This document shows positions 62,711 through 64,000 of a stretch of 64,000 bases of DNA, piece by piece. The first letter of the stretch is position 1. Each line of letters opens with the position of its first letter. The stretch lies in the NCBI GenBank assembly GCA_022835495.1, contig BQOK01000001.1, positions 1,178,001 to 1,242,000 of the forward strand, written 5' to 3'. Below the pieces are notes generated by a model, which was not told the origin of the DNA, ran no database searches, and saw only the letters and a program-made list of their open reading frames with translations. The translations under genes and the position numbers were made by a program. This DNA is from Oscillospiraceae bacterium. Its GTDB lineage: Bacteria; Bacillota; Clostridia; Oscillospirales; Ruminococcaceae.

Positions 62711-64000
62711 ATGCCTCAGAATACAAAAGACCCCTATCAGTACGAGCGGATGCTGCGTGAGCGCATGCAGCAGGCACAACAGGGCCGCACACAGCCCCCG
62801 CCGCCGCGGCCCGGCCCCAGCGGCCCGCGCCGCCCGGCGGACCCGGCGGAAGAGCTGCGCCGCAACATCCAGGAGCTGGGCTTTACCATTGCCGACGAGG
62901 TGGGCCGCAGCCTGCGGGGCGCTGCCGACGAGGTGCGCCGCAGCACGGCGGGTTCCGCCGGGCGCGCCCGGCGGCAGGAACGGGCGGCCTACAACTACCA
63001 GTTCCGCCAGCAGGCCCGGCAGATGGGCGACCAGATGGCCAGCCGGGTGAACATGGCCAGCGCCGGCTGGTCCGAGAGCCTGCGCAGCGGCCTGAGCGTT
63101 TTTGGCGGCACCCTGTGCGTCTGCGGCGCGGTGGGCTGCGGCCTGGCGCTGATCGGGCTGCTCATCGCCACGGTGGTGGGCGCGGTTACGGCCCAGTACG
63201 ATGTGGTGCTGGTGTGCGGCATTTTGACCCTGGTGTTCGGCCTGTTCACCGGCGCGTTCACCGCCATGGGCCGGTGGCTGCTGATGGTGCCCGCCAAGCG
63301 CCAGCGCATGCGCCGGTACCTGGCCGCCATGGGCGAGGAAACGGCGGTGCCGGTGCAGCGCCTGGCCGAGGCGGTGCAGCGGCCGGTGCCCTTTGTGAAA
63401 AAAGAGATCTCCAAAATGATCCGCCAGGGCTGGCTGCCCAACGCTTACCTGGACGACCAGGAGGACGTGTTCTTTATCAACGCCGAGGAGTACCGCGCGC
63501 TGCAGCGCAAGCAGGAGGCGGCGGCCCGCGCCGCTGCGGGGAAGGAAACCCCCAAGACCGCGCAGGATGAACTGGACGAGCTGATGCAGCAGGGCCGGGA
63601 TTTTATCACCCTGCTGGACGAGCACATCCGGGCCACCGGGGCCGAGCCGGAGGTGTGCGGCCAGCTTGAGCACATGCGCACCACCGCGGGCGATATTATG
63701 AGCTGGGTGGCCGCCCACCCCCAAAGCGCGGGCAAGGTGCGCCGCTTTGCGCGCTATTACATGCCCACCACCCTGAAGCTGCTGCGCACCTACGACGACG
63801 TGAAGGGCCAGCAGAGCGACGTTGCCAGCGGGATCCGGCAGGACATCGGCGGCATTTTGGGCACGCTGAACACCGCCTTTGACAATTTGCAGGCGGACCT
63901 GCTGAGCGACACCGCGCTGGACGTTTCCAGCGAGATCAGCGCCATGCAGACCATGCTGGCGCAGGACGGCCTGTCGGCAGAAAATTTTATCTCCAAGGAG
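62711..64000 (+). CDS. xpaC: XpaC family protein (5-bromo-4-chloroindolyl phosphate hydrolysis), 3' partial
   Basis: The open frame runs to the window end (430 codons). A basic, proline-rich N-terminus of about 100 residues precedes two TM segments (about 138-160 and 168-190). The C-terminal domain has RYLAAMGEETAVPVQRLAE, VKKEISKMIRQGWLPNAYLD and RFARYYMPTTLKLLRTYDD, the latter being the XpaC signature. GAAGGAGAG precedes the ATG. In Firmicutes it is usually followed by a TelA-type toxic-anion-resistance gene, which would lie beyond the window. Confidence 0.9.
   Translation, partial: MPQNTKDPYQYERMLRERMQQAQQGRTQPPPPRPGPSGPRRPADPAEELRRNIQELGFTIADEVGRSLRGAADEVRRSTAGSAGRARRQERAAYNYQFRQQARQMGDQMASRVNMASAGWSESLRSGLSVFGGTLCVCGAVGCGLALIGLLIATVVGAVTAQYDVVLVCGILTLVFGLFTGAFTAMGRWLLMVPAKRQRMRRYLAAMGEETAVPVQRLAEAVQRPVPFVKKEISKMIRQGWLPNAYLDDQEDVFFINAEEYRALQRKQEAAARAAAGKETPKTAQDELDELMQQGRDFITLLDEHIRATGAEPEVCGQLEHMRTTAGDIMSWVAAHPQSAGKVRRFARYYMPTTLKLLRTYDDVKGQQSDVASGIRQDIGGILGTLNTAFDNLQADLLSDTALDVSSEISAMQTMLAQDGLSAENFISKE

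Overview
The window is GC-rich chromosomal DNA, very probably from a Gram-positive gut Clostridium of the Oscillospiraceae (Faecalibacterium / Gemmiger / Subdoligranulum type). The reasons are the spoIVB-spo0A pair, a T-box leucine leader, cdaA-cdaR, a DUF1540 mini-protein, DUF2304 and xpaC, all in high-GC coding sequence. The genus is inferred; the lineage signals are seen in the sequence.

Layout. 1-4133: the end of an HlyD-type adaptor and a complete RND pump. 4271-8775: an LD-carboxypeptidase, a fused acyltransferase/N-acetylhexosamine-kinase-like protein, a polymerase-like membrane protein and a YfcE-type phosphodiesterase. 9067-11003 (minus): a histidine kinase and response regulator. 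These are divergent from 11134-17500, an unusual five-gene operon: propeller-fused solute-binding lipoprotein, two sugar-type ABC permeases, an HlyD-like adaptor and a MacB-core-like protein, with no ATPase. 17563-22157 (minus): leuA-leuC-leuD-leuB behind a T-box leader. 22582-31295 (minus): a glycan cluster with UDP-N-acetyl-L-fucosamine synthesis (fnlA, fnlB, fnlC), two glycosyltransferases, DUF2304, and an MBOAT/SGNH acylation pair. 31497-36000: pepT, an IS3-family insertion, a DUF6056-like membrane protein and a DUF1540 protein. 35971-38898: a two-GGDEF plus EAL protein. 39050-41984: feoB, feoA and a divergent DtxR-type regulator. 42139-47043: an M20 peptidase, a short UvrA-like ABC protein and an AraC/GyrI regulator.

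47044-51128 is sharply AT-rich and foreign. It holds a HEPN-like/zinc-ribbon protein, then a minus-strand cassette of SLATT-domain membrane protein plus reverse transcriptase. The cassette is preceded by a leader RNA that begins at its predicted transcription start and is closed by a perfect 13-bp stem. It abuts tRNA-Leu(UAG), and a 34-nt imperfect copy of the tRNA 3' flank lies on its far side. This is the best candidate in the window for a poorly described system: a defence-type reverse transcriptase with a 2TM effector and a structured RNA.

51406-53559: spoIVB and spo0A. 53729-56145: a small accessory stretch with a repeat-built coiled-coil protein, two ribbon-helix-helix proteins each divergent from a helix-turn-helix protein, one of which is a Spo0A DNA-binding domain without a receiver. 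56233-64000: a winged-helix AlkZ/YcaQ-like protein, fused ispDF, cdaA-cdaR, an FAD-dependent dehydrogenase and a partial xpaC.

All functions come from reading motifs and gene context; no database search was run.
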